Source: Micromonospora tulbaghiae (GTDB lineage Bacteria > Actinomycetota > Actinomycetes > Mycobacteriales > Micromonosporaceae). Taken from it: a DNA stretch of 64,000 nt. The stretch is from assembly GCF_900091605.1 (NCBI RefSeq), contig NZ_FMCQ01000004.1, positions 558,001-622,000 of the forward strand. The letters run 5' to 3'. The notes below the pieces were generated by a model. It was not told the origin of the DNA. It saw only the letters and a list, made by a program, of their open reading frames with translations, and ran no database searches. Position numbers and translations under genes: made by a program. Positions 16,513 through 23,841 of this stretch are shown here, piece after piece. Position 1 is the first letter of the stretch. Every line of letters starts with the position of its first letter.

Positions 16513-17565
16513 TCAGAACCCGAGCTTCAGGTAGTCGCTCGCGTTCTCCTTGGTGATCGTCTCGGAGGCGAGCACGATCTCCTTCGGTACCTGGAGTTCG
16601 ACCAGGTCGGACATGCCCTTGCCCTGGCCGATCAGGCGGGCCAGGGAGATGGCCGAGGAGGCCATCGACGGGCTGTAGGTGACTGTGGCCTTGAGGACCG
16701 TGTTGTCGGCGGCGATGTCCTCCATGGCCTTCTTGGAGCCGGCGCCGCCGACCATGAGGAATTCCTTGCGGTTGGCCTGGTTGACCGCCGCGAGCACGCC
16801 GATGCCCTGGTCGTCGTCGTGGTTCCAGACCGCGTCGATCTTCGGCAGCGCCTGGAACAGGCCGGTGGCGGCCTGCTGGCCGGAGTCGACAGTGAACTCC
16901 GCCGGACGCCGGTTGGCGACCTTGAACCCGTACGAGGCGAGCGTGTCGGCGAACCCCTTGGACCGTTCCTGGGTCAGCTCCAGCGACTCGATGCCGGGGA
17001 TCTCGCCGATCACCGGGTTGCTCACGCCCTTGGCCTTGAGCTGCTCGGCGATGTAGGTGGCGGCGGCCACCCCCATGCCGTAGTTGTCGCCCTTGATCTG
17101 CAGCCGGTAGGCGCGCGCGTCCGGGAAGGCCCGGTCCAGGTTGACCACCGGGATGCCGGCCTTCATCGCCTCCAGGCCGAACGCGTTGAGTTCCTTGCCG
17201 TCGTGCGGCAGCAGCACGATCACGTCGGGCTTCTGCGAGATCAGCGTGGACAGCGCCGCCCGCTGGGCCGCCGCGTCCGCGCCGGCCTCGACCGACTTCA
17301 GCTCCACGTCCTGGTACGCTCCGGCCTGCGCCTTGGCGTTGTTGGTGATGGCGGCGATCCAGCCGTGGTCGGCGGCCGGGGCGGAGAAACCGATGCTCAC
17401 CTTCTTGCCCGGCTCGGTGTTGGCGCCGGAACCGGCCGCCTTGGTCTGCGCCTCGGTCGGGCTCTGCTCGTTGCTGGTGCAGCCGGCGAGCAGTACCCCG
17501 GCGGAGACGGCGGCCCCGCCGAAGAGCAGCCGGCGGCGGGACAGGTCATGGCGCGGTGTTCTCAT
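16513..17565 (-). CDS. Sugar ABC transporter binding lipoprotein (RbsB-like)
   Basis: 350 residues. The N-terminus SRRRLLFGGAAVSAGVLLAGC combines a twin-arginine motif with a lipobox, so it is probably Tat-exported and lipid-anchored. The mature part is a type I periplasmic-binding fold of the ribose/inositol class (KKVSIGFSAPAADHGWIAAI; KPDVIVLLPHDG; VNLDRAFPDAR; AVWNHDDDQGIGVLAAV). It delivers a monosaccharide or similar polyol to the permease encoded just upstream (93 bases away). GGAGGCGTC precedes the ATG. Confidence 0.92.
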   Translation of the reverse strand: MRTPRHDLSRRRLLFGGAAVSAGVLLAGCTSNEQSPTEAQTKAAGSGANTEPGKKVSIGFSAPAADHGWIAAITNNAKAQAGAYQDVELKSVEAGADAAAQRAALSTLISQKPDVIVLLPHDGKELNAFGLEAMKAGIPVVNLDRAFPDARAYRLQIKGDNYGMGVAAATYIAEQLKAKGVSNPVIGEIPGIESLELTQERSKGFADTLASYGFKVANRRPAEFTVDSGQQAATGLFQALPKIDAVWNHDDDQGIGVLAAVNQANRKEFLMVGGAGSKKAMEDIAADNTVLKATVTYSPSMASSAISLARLIGQGKGMSDLVELQVPKEIVLASETITKENASDYLKLGF

Positions 17566-17658
17566 GACGCCTCCTGGGATGAGGTGGTGGGGTGGTTTCG
17601 GGTGTGGCGGGCCGGACCACAGTCGGTACGACGGTGGCCTGGGTGTGTGCGAATGGGG

Positions 17659-18747
17659 TCAGGTGGTGGTGGCCCGGTTGCGGGCGAGGAACTGGGTCAG
17701 GCTGCCGAACTGCACCTGCTGGACCAGGACGGCGGCGACGATGATGCCGCCCTTGACCATGTTCTGGGCCTCGGCGGAGAGGTTGTTGATGGCGAACAGG
17801 TTGGTGATGGTGGAGAAGATGATCACCCCGAGCAGGGAACCGATGATCGTGCCCCGCCCGCCGCTGAGCAGCGTGCCACCGATGATCGCGGCGGCGATCG
17901 CGTCCAGCTCGTAGAGGTTGGCCATCGCCGCCTGCGCGGAGGTGGCCTGCGCGGTCAGCATTACCGCGGCGATGCCGCAGCACAGGCCGGAGAGCGCGTA
18001 GAGCAGCACCGTGTGCCGGCGTACGTTGATGCCGGCGAGCCGGGCCGCCTCCGGGTTGCCGCCGACCGCCACCGTACGGCGGCCGAACGTGGTCCGGTTC
18101 AACAGCACCCAGCCGGCCGCCACCACCGCCACCAGGATGTAGACCAGCAGCGGGATGCCGAGCACGTTCGTGCTGGCGATGCCGTTGATGAACGTGTTGC
18201 CCGACACCTGGGTCTGCTTGTCGGAGATCTCCGCCGCCAGCCCTCGGGCGGCCACGAGCATGGCGAGCGTGGCGATGAACGGCACCAGCCGGCCGTACGA
18301 GACGAGCAGCCCGTTCACCACGCCGACGGCGAGTCCGACGGTGAGCGCGGTGAAGATCATGCCGCCCGCGCCGTAGCTCTGCGTGGCGACAGTGGTGCAC
18401 CAGACCCCGGCCAGCGCCACGATCGCGCCGACCGACAGGTCGATGCCGCCGCCGATGATCACGAACGTCATGCCGACGGTGACCACGCCGACCACCGAGG
18501 CCAGCTTGAGGATGGTGAGCGTGTTGCCCCACACCCAGTTCGGGTCGCCGTAGAGGTCGGGGCGGGTCAGGATGCCGATGACCACGAGCACGACCAGCGT
18601 GGCGAGCAGGCCGAGGTTGCGCTTCGCGCCCTCCCCGCCGTCGCCGCGCCACCAGGAGAGCTTTGCCGGCGCGTCGACCTTGGCGGTCTCCGCCCGCTCC
18701 ACCGGCGGCGACTGCGCGGGCAGCGAGGACTCTCTGACATCGCTCAT
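17659..18747 (-). CDS. Sugar ABC transporter permease (RbsC-like)
   Basis: 362 residues with a hydrophilic 45-residue N-terminus, then about nine or ten helices. Family signatures are present: GMTFVIIGGGIDLSVGAIVAL (split here as GMTFVIIGG and GIDLSVGAIVAL), FIATLAMLVAARG, AVGGNPEAARLAGI (the EAA-like loop meeting the ATPase) and AAAIIGGTLLSGGRGTI. Its ATG at 18747 overlaps the stop of a 27-codon reading frame made by an 80-base repeat; before that insertion it would have overlapped the ATPase stop. Confidence 0.92.
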   Translation of the reverse strand: MSDVRESSLPAQSPPVERAETAKVDAPAKLSWWRGDGGEGAKRNLGLLATLVVLVVIGILTRPDLYGDPNWVWGNTLTILKLASVVGVVTVGMTFVIIGGGIDLSVGAIVALAGVWCTTVATQSYGAGGMIFTALTVGLAVGVVNGLLVSYGRLVPFIATLAMLVAARGLAAEISDKQTQVSGNTFINGIASTNVLGIPLLVYILVAVVAAGWVLLNRTTFGRRTVAVGGNPEAARLAGINVRRHTVLLYALSGLCCGIAAVMLTAQATSAQAAMANLYELDAIAAAIIGGTLLSGGRGTIIGSLLGVIIFSTITNLFAINNLSAEAQNMVKGGIIVAAVLVQQVQFGSLTQFLARNRATTT

Positions 18748-18832
18748 GCCGGCGCCCCGCTTCGCGCGGCGCCGCCACGAGGCTCTCCGGCGCTGTGTCG
18801 ATGATTCGCTCGCTGTCGCTCGCTCATGCCGG
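18740..18832 (-). repeat. 80-bp repeat inserted at an ATGA junction
   Basis: TCGCTCATGCCGG occurs at 18740-18752 and 18820-18832, exactly 80 bases apart, around a segment rich in GCGAGCGA-type repeats. The ATPase gene ends at the right copy and the permease begins at the left copy, so the segment looks inserted at the original stop/start overlap with the junction duplicated. Confidence 0.65.
18744..18827 (-). CDS. 27-codon linking ORF made by the repeat
   Basis: It starts at ATG 18827 overlapping the ATPase TGA and ends with a TGA overlapping the permease ATG 18747; the peptide is MSERQRANHRHSAGEPRG followed by GAARSGAPA. Its last residues mimic the ATPase end (GAPA). It probably serves only to keep ribosomes moving from one gene to the next; no function is claimed for the peptide. 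Confidence 0.35.
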   Translation of the reverse strand: MSERQRANHRHSAGEPRGGAARSGAPA

Positions 18833-20392
18833 TGCGCCTTCCATGAGAGACCCCGCCATGACGAGGTCGAGCACGGTGTTCTCGTCCAGTTCGCCGGCCG
18901 GGGCCTCACGGACCACCCGGCCCTCCCGCATCACCAGCACCCGGTCGGCCAGGCCCAGCACCTCGGGCACCTCACTGGAGACCAGCAGCACCCCGACGCC
19001 ACGGGCGGCCAGATCGCGGATCACCTGGTAAAGCTCGGCGCGGGCGCCCACGTCCACGCCCCGGGTCGGCTCGTCGAGCAGCAGCAGCCGGGTGTCCCCG
19101 AGCAGCCACCGCCCGACCACGACCTTCTGCTGGTTGCCGCCGGACAGCGTGCGCACCGGCCGCCGTACGTCCCGGGGCCGCAGCTCCAGCGACTCGGTGA
19201 TCCGGTCCGCCTCGGCGCGTTCCCGTCCGGCGTCGGTGAAGCCGAGGCGGGCGTACCGGCTGAACGTGGCGAGCGTGACGTTGCGGTAGATCGGTTCGCC
19301 GAGCAGCAGCGCCTGACTCTTGCGCTCCTCCGGCGCCATGCCCATCCCGGCGCGCACCGCCGCGCCCACACTGCCGGGACGCAGCGCGCGGCCGTCCACC
19401 CGGACCGTCCCGGCGTACGCCCGGCGCGCGCCGAAGATGGTCTCCAGCAGCTCCGACCGGCCCGAGCCGACCAGTCCGGCGATGCCGACGATCTCCCCGG
19501 CCCGGACCCGGAGCGAGACGTCGGCGAACTCGCCGTGCCGGGTCAGCCCGTCCACCCGCAGCAGTTCCGCGCCGCCCCCGTCGCCGGGCGGACGCTGCGG
19601 GAAGACGTACTCGATGGTCCGCCCGGTCATCCGGGCGACCAGGTCGCGGGTGGGCGTCTCGCGGGCCGGCAGGCTCGCCGCCGTGGTCCGGCCGTCCTTG
19701 AGTACGGTGACCCGGTCGCCGATCTCGCGGATCTCCTCCAGCCGGTGCGAGATGTAGATGACCGCGATGCCCTGCGCGGTGAGTTCCCGGATGATCCGGA
19801 AAAGGTTCGCCACCTCGTCGTGGGCCAGCACCGCGCTCGGCTCGTCCATGATGATCAGCCGGGCCTCGTGGGACAGCGCCCGGGCCATGCTGACGACCTG
19901 CTTGCCGGCGGCCGGGAGGTGCCGCACCAGCCGTCCCGTCGGGATCTCCGCGTGGCCGAGCCGGGCCAGGATCTGCCGCGTACGCCGGGCCATGTGCCCC
20001 CGCCGGACGAAGCCGAGCCGGCGCGGCTCGTGGCCGAGGAACGCGTTCTCCGCCACCGACAGGTCGTCGACCAGGTCGAGTTCCTGGTAGATGGTGGCGA
20101 TGCCGGCGCGCATGGCGGCCTGCGGGTTGGCGAACGCCGCCGCCTCGCCGCGCCAGACCACCTCGCCGGAGTCCGGCCGGTGCGCCCCGGCCAGCACCTT
20201 GATCAGGGTGGACTTCCCGGCGCCGTTCTGCCCCAGCAGGCAGTGCACCTCACCGGCCCGCACCTCCAGTTGCACGCCGTCGAGCGCGCGTACCCCCGGG
20301 AACGTCTTGACCACGTCGGTGAGGCGCAGCACCACCTCGCCAGCGACGGCGTCGGCGGGCGCCTCGACCAGTGGTTCGCCGGTGTCGCTCAT
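18824..20392 (-). CDS. Sugar ABC transporter double ATPase (RbsA-like)
   Basis: 522 residues with two ATPase domains. The first has GQNGAGKST (Walker A, near residue 55) and LIIMDEPSAVL (Walker B), but the signature region reads HLPAAGKQVVSMARAL instead of LSxGxxQ. The second has a degenerate P-loop (GLVGSGRSE) with a normal LSGGNQQK signature and LLLLDEPTRGVDVGA. This split is typical of RbsA/MglA/XylG. ATG 20392 overlaps the ROK regulator stop (ATGA). It powers uptake by the RbsC-like permease. Confidence 0.92.
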   Translation of the reverse strand: MSDTGEPLVEAPADAVAGEVVLRLTDVVKTFPGVRALDGVQLEVRAGEVHCLLGQNGAGKSTLIKVLAGAHRPDSGEVVWRGEAAAFANPQAAMRAGIATIYQELDLVDDLSVAENAFLGHEPRRLGFVRRGHMARRTRQILARLGHAEIPTGRLVRHLPAAGKQVVSMARALSHEARLIIMDEPSAVLAHDEVANLFRIIRELTAQGIAVIYISHRLEEIREIGDRVTVLKDGRTTAASLPARETPTRDLVARMTGRTIEYVFPQRPPGDGGGAELLRVDGLTRHGEFADVSLRVRAGEIVGIAGLVGSGRSELLETIFGARRAYAGTVRVDGRALRPGSVGAAVRAGMGMAPEERKSQALLLGEPIYRNVTLATFSRYARLGFTDAGRERAEADRITESLELRPRDVRRPVRTLSGGNQQKVVVGRWLLGDTRLLLLDEPTRGVDVGARAELYQVIRDLAARGVGVLLVSSEVPEVLGLADRVLVMREGRVVREAPAGELDENTVLDLVMAGSLMEGAPA

Positions 20393-21567
20393 GCTGCTTC
20401 TCCGAACGCGAGGTCGCTGGCGAGCACGGCGGCGCCGGCGACGCCGGCGCGCGGGCCCAGCTCGGACAGGACGACAGGCAGGTTGCCGGTGGCCAGCGGC
20501 AGCGAGCGGCGGTAGACCACGCTGCGGATCTCGGCGAGCAGGATGTGGCCGAGCTGGGCCAGCCCGCCGCCGATGACGATCATCGACGGGTTGGTGAAGC
20601 TGACCAGCCCGGCCAGTACGCTGCCGACCCGCCGGCCGCCGTCGCGGATGAGCTGAATGCAGGTGACGTCCCCCTCGATCGCCCCCTGCGCCACGTCCAA
20701 CGCGGTCACCGCGCCCCGGGCGGCGAGCCGCTCGGCCAGCGCCGGGGACACCTCGGTGCGGGCCGCGACTGTCGCCTCCCGGGCCAGCGCGGCGCCGCTG
20801 AACACGGCCTCCAGGCAGCCGAGGTTGCCGCAGCTGCACATCGGACCGTTCGGATCGACCTGGATGTGGCCGATGTCCCCGGCGCATCCGTCGGTGCCCC
20901 GGTAGACCTCGCCGTGCAGGTAGATGCCGCAGCCGATACCGGTGCCGATCTTGATGAACAGGAAGTCGTCGACGGAGTGGGCCACGCCGCCGTGCCGCTC
21001 CCCGATCGCCATGATGTTGACGTCGTTGTCCACCACGGCCGGGCAGCCGTGCTCGCGGGTGAGCAGTTCGCGGACCGGGAACCGGTCCCACCCCGGCATG
21101 ATCGGCGGGGAGACCGGCACGCCGTCGCGGAAGCTGACCGGCCCCGGCACGCCGATGCCCACCGCGTCGAGCCGCTCGTACGCGCCGTCCACCTTGGCCT
21201 TGTGCAGCAGCTCGTTCACCCGCTGGAGCGTCACCTTCGGACCGGAGCGGATGTCGGCGGCCTCGGTGTAGGCGGCCACCGTCTCCAGCCGGCCGTTGAC
21301 CACCTCCACGTCGATCGAGCTGGCGCCCAGATCGACGGCGGCGAACCGCAGGTGCGGGCTCAGCTCGACGAGGGTGGAACGCCGCCCGCCGCGGGAGGCG
21401 GCAAGCCCGGCCTCGGCGACGTATCCGAGGGAGACGAGGCGTTCCAGCTCGGCGAGCAGGCGCGGACGGGGCATCTGGAGCCGGTCGCCGAGTTCCGCGC
21501 GGGACACCGCGCCCTCGTCCCGGAGCAGCCGCAGGAGCCGTACGTGCAGGGGGTCGACCGTCCGCAC
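20389..21567 (-). CDS. ROK-family transcriptional regulator 2
   Basis: 392 residues from GTG 21567 (GGAGGTGACT upstream). An N-terminal winged HTH (LLRLLRDEGAVSRAELGDRL) precedes a ROK domain with the zinc motif CSCGNLGCLE and DIGH in place of ExGH, so sugar binding without kinase activity is likely. It is first in the ABC operon and overlaps the ATPase gene. As an autoregulator it is the obvious candidate to bind GAAGCTATGGACA at 21653-21665 and the matching site at 13401-13413, and/or the inverted repeat at 21683-21704. Its N-terminus closely parallels ROK 1 at 5722 (LLRLLRD.G..SR.EL.D.L), so the two are probably paralogues. Confidence 0.9.
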   Translation of the reverse strand: MRTVDPLHVRLLRLLRDEGAVSRAELGDRLQMPRPRLLAELERLVSLGYVAEAGLAASRGGRRSTLVELSPHLRFAAVDLGASSIDVEVVNGRLETVAAYTEAADIRSGPKVTLQRVNELLHKAKVDGAYERLDAVGIGVPGPVSFRDGVPVSPPIMPGWDRFPVRELLTREHGCPAVVDNDVNIMAIGERHGGVAHSVDDFLFIKIGTGIGCGIYLHGEVYRGTDGCAGDIGHIQVDPNGPMCSCGNLGCLEAVFSGAALAREATVAARTEVSPALAERLAARGAVTALDVAQGAIEGDVTCIQLIRDGGRRVGSVLAGLVSFTNPSMIVIGGGLAQLGHILLAEIRSVVYRRSLPLATGNLPVVLSELGPRAGVAGAAVLASDLAFGEAA

Positions 21568-21628
21568 CGGCAGTCACCTCCGCCATCGGAGTCCGTCACA
21601 TCGACCACGGCGATGTGTTGTGTCCGAC

Positions 21629-21704
21629 ACAGTAGGAGCCTTCCGGGCCGCATGTCCATAGCTTCGGCACGTCCGTTGCAAACTTTTGTCCATACGAACA
21701 AAAG
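21629..21704 (-). promoter_or_regulatory. Promoter and operators of ROK-ABC operon
   Basis: Minus-strand -35 TGGACA (21653-21658) and -10 TACTGT (21629-21634), spacer 18. The -35 is inside GAAGCTATGGACA (21653-21665), shared with 13401-13413. Further upstream CTTTTGT (21683-21689) / ACAAAAG (21698-21704) forms an inverted repeat containing a second GTCCATA. Confidence 0.6.
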
Positions 21705-21722
21705 CGGGTTCCGGATCATGAA

Positions 21723-21767
21723 AACGCGCCGCCCCGCCCGGGGTTCTTCCGGGCGGGGCGGCGCGTT
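21723..21767 (-). terminator. Terminator of YihY gene
   Basis: Perfect 19-bp arms (right arm CCGGGCGGGGCGGCGCGTT, 21749-21767) with a 7-base loop, followed on the minus strand by a TTTT run. A textbook intrinsic terminator. Confidence 0.92.
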
Positions 21768-21808
21768 CTCGGGTCAGACGCCTTCTCGGGGTCAGACGCG
21801 TTCTCTGG

Positions 21809-22891
21809 TCACCGGGAGGGCGTGCGGCCCTTCTTGCGCAGCTTCCGGTCGTCGCGCAGCTCGACGTAGGGCTCCTCGTCGGCCGGGTGCCCGGCGGCGA
21901 TGGCCCGGCTGCGCTCCAGTTCGGCGTCGAACTCCGCGCCCAGCAGGATGGCGACGTTGCTCAGCCACAGCCACACCAGGAAGATGATCACGCCGGCCAC
22001 CGCGCCGTACGTCTTGTTGTACGAGCCGAAGTTGCTGACGTAGAGCGCGAACAGGCCGGACACCACCAGCCAGAGCACCACCGCGAGCACGCCACCGGGG
22101 CTGACCCAGCGGAAGCCGCCGTGCCGGGCGTTCGGCGAGGCCCAGTAGAGGATCGCGAACATCAGGCTCACCAGCACCAGCAGCACCGGCCACTTGGCGA
22201 TGTTCCACACCGTCACGGCGGTCTCGCCGAGCCCGATCGCGTTCCCCGCCTGCTCGGCCAGCCCACCGGTGAACACCACAATCACGGCGCTGATCAGCAG
22301 CATCACGCCGATCACCGCGGTCACGCCGAGGCGTACCGGCAGCGTCTTCCAGATCGGCCGCCCCTCCGGCACGTCGTAGATGCTGTTGGAGGCGCGCATG
22401 AACGCGGCGATGTAGCCGGAGGCCGACCAGAACGCCGCCACCAGACCGATGATCGCCGCGATGCTGGCCAGCCCGCCGGACTGGCCGGCCTGGTCGATCG
22501 CGCTCTCGATGATCTTGCGAATGTTCTCTTCCGGCACCGCCTGCCCGACGGTGTCCCGCACTCCTTCGGTGGCCCGGTCGCCGAGCAGGCCGAGCAGCGA
22601 GATCAGCACCAGTACGCCCGGGAAGATGGAGAGCACGCCGTAGTAGGTGAGCGCGGCGGCCCAGTCGGTCAGGCTGTCGTCCTGGAACTCCCGGACGGTC
22701 CGCTTGAGGGTCGCCATCCAGCCCGTGGCCGAAAGGTCGGCCGGGCTGTCCGGCCCGTCGTCCGGCCCCACCGGGCCGGCGCGCTTCCGCCCGCCGGGCC
22801 GGTCCTGCCCAGCGGTGACGTCGTCGCGCGCAGCGGGGGCGTCGTCGCGGGTGTCGTCGTGGACGTCGTGGGCGTCGTCGCGGGCGGCCAT
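21809..22891 (-). CDS. YihY/BrkB-family inner membrane protein
   Basis: 360 residues from ATG 22891 (GAGGAGGTG upstream). A disordered Asp/Arg-rich N-terminus (about 1-55) precedes six helices typical of the YihY/BrkB family; the signature regions LTDWAAALTYYGVLSIFP, FWSASGYIAAFMRASN and YGAVAGVIIFLVWLWLSN are present. The C-terminus is charged. The biochemical role of the family is not firmly known; some members are described as transporters or flippase-like. It is monocistronic, with a strong terminator. Confidence 0.9.
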   Translation of the reverse strand: MAARDDAHDVHDDTRDDAPAARDDVTAGQDRPGGRKRAGPVGPDDGPDSPADLSATGWMATLKRTVREFQDDSLTDWAAALTYYGVLSIFPGVLVLISLLGLLGDRATEGVRDTVGQAVPEENIRKIIESAIDQAGQSGGLASIAAIIGLVAAFWSASGYIAAFMRASNSIYDVPEGRPIWKTLPVRLGVTAVIGVMLLISAVIVVFTGGLAEQAGNAIGLGETAVTVWNIAKWPVLLVLVSLMFAILYWASPNARHGGFRWVSPGGVLAVVLWLVVSGLFALYVSNFGSYNKTYGAVAGVIIFLVWLWLSNVAILLGAEFDAELERSRAIAAGHPADEEPYVELRDDRKLRKKGRTPSR

Positions 22892-23101
22892 GGCACCTCC
22901 TCGTCGTCATGTCGTCCCGCACGACATGCCCTGACGAGGGCAGCGATAACCACCGCATCCGCGAACCGACCACTCGGCGGCCGGTCCCCGCCTACTTCCC
23001 CGCCGACCCGCTCCCCGGGCCGCCCCGCCCCCGACTTCCGCTCGCGCTCGCCGTGCCACTGCCCGCGCTCTGCCGCCGCCTCCTCCGTCGGCGCCTTCAG
23101 T

Positions 23102-23192
23102 CCCCCGCCGCCCTTTGCTCTGCAGCCACGCGCGCGACAGACACGCTCCGTAACCATGTGCGCCGATGGATGCAGAGCAAAGGAGGCGGGGG
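23102..23192. repeat. Long inverted repeat F
   Basis: CCTTTGCTCTGCA (23112-23124) pairs perfectly with TGCAGAGCAAAGG (23171-23183); outside a 2/1 bulge, CCCCCGCC (23102-23109) pairs with GGCGGGGG (23185-23192). The loop is 46 bases. First of three such elements in 250 bases. Confidence 0.75.
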
Positions 23193-23227
23193 CCGCACTC
23201 CCGTCGGCACCCCACCGCGCTCCGCCC

Positions 23228-23277
23228 GAGACCTCGGCGAGCCGTCGTTCACTGCGACCGCTGATCGCCGAGATCTC
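23228..23277. repeat. Inverted repeat G with GAGATCTC
   Basis: Arms GAGACCTCGGCGA (23228-23240) and TCGCCGAGATCTC (23265-23277) match at 12 of 13 positions; loop 24 bases. Confidence 0.65.
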
Positions 23278-23292
23278 GACGACCGTCACGGC

Positions 23293-23347
23293 GAGTGGAA
23301 CGGCATGGGTGTCAAACAGGGCCGTAGGCACCCATGGTGTTCCACTC
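23293..23347. repeat. Inverted repeat H
   Basis: 19-base arms beginning GAGTGGAAC (23293-23311) and ending GTTCCACTC (23329-23347) match at 17 of 19 positions; 17-base loop. Confidence 0.7.
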
Positions 23348-23803
23348 GGCGAGGGCCGCTCGACGGCCGTCCGCCGGCAGGCGCGCGAGCGAGGCACGGT
23401 GTATGGGCGGCGGATTTTCAGGGCACCGAAATGACGGCGTGGCCGTCTTCCGATGCCACCACCTCGGCGAAGTGGAGTGGACCGTGGAAACGCTGGACGG
23501 CGAACGCGCTCCCCCGACATTTCCCGCCCGGGTGAACGCGGCGGGCACGAGCGCGCACAATCCGGCGCGAGCCGGTGCGACGGGCGCTGTCCGAGCGAAC
23601 CGCCGCGGCGCGGGAACCCGCCTGAGTGGACACGTTGCGTGACGACAAGCATCCCGGGCATGTCCATTCTTCATCGTTGTAAACGGTATCGGGGGTGAGC
23701 CCCCAGAGGCCACCTACCATCATTGCGAAACAGTTTCAAGAAATGGGTGCCACGAGTGAGCGGAGCGCCATTTCGTCACTCATTGCAATCACGATCAGCA
23801 ATG

Positions 23804-23833
23804 TTCCCAAGATGCGCGCTATTCGCGTATCGT
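23804..23833 (+). promoter_or_regulatory. Candidate leaderless promoter of TRAP operon
   Basis: TTCCCA (23804-23809) and TATCGT (23828-23833), 18-base spacer. The -10 ends eight bases before GTG 23842, and no Shine-Dalgarno is visible, which suggests a leaderless transcript. The CATTGC/GCAATG inverted repeat immediately upstream could be an operator. This is prediction only. Confidence 0.4.
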
Positions 23834-23841
23834 GCCCCCTC

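Larger units (their letters stand above)
22892..23841. other. 950-base gap with three long inverted repeats
   Basis: It separates the divergent YihY and TRAP permease genes. No reading frame looks like a real protein. It holds the inverted repeats at 23102-23192, 23228-23277 and 23293-23347; another short hairpin GACGGC-GTG-GCCGTC lies near 23435-23455. From about 23640 the sequence becomes less GC-rich and contains the TRAP promoter and an inverted repeat CATTGC (23781-23786) / GCAATG (23798-23803). Confidence 0.7.

Noticed and set aside
8049..16534. Very long plus-strand open frames opposite the sugar genes
   Set aside because: They are shadows caused by high GC in the third codon position; their composition (Arg, Gly, His, Asp repeats) is not protein-like and the minus-strand genes have clear domains.
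23661..23690. TGTCCATTCTTC with GTTGTAAAC, similar to the ROK-operon promoter region
   Set aside because: It lacks the full 13-mer, has no clear -10 partner in the right orientation and lies far from a sugar gene.
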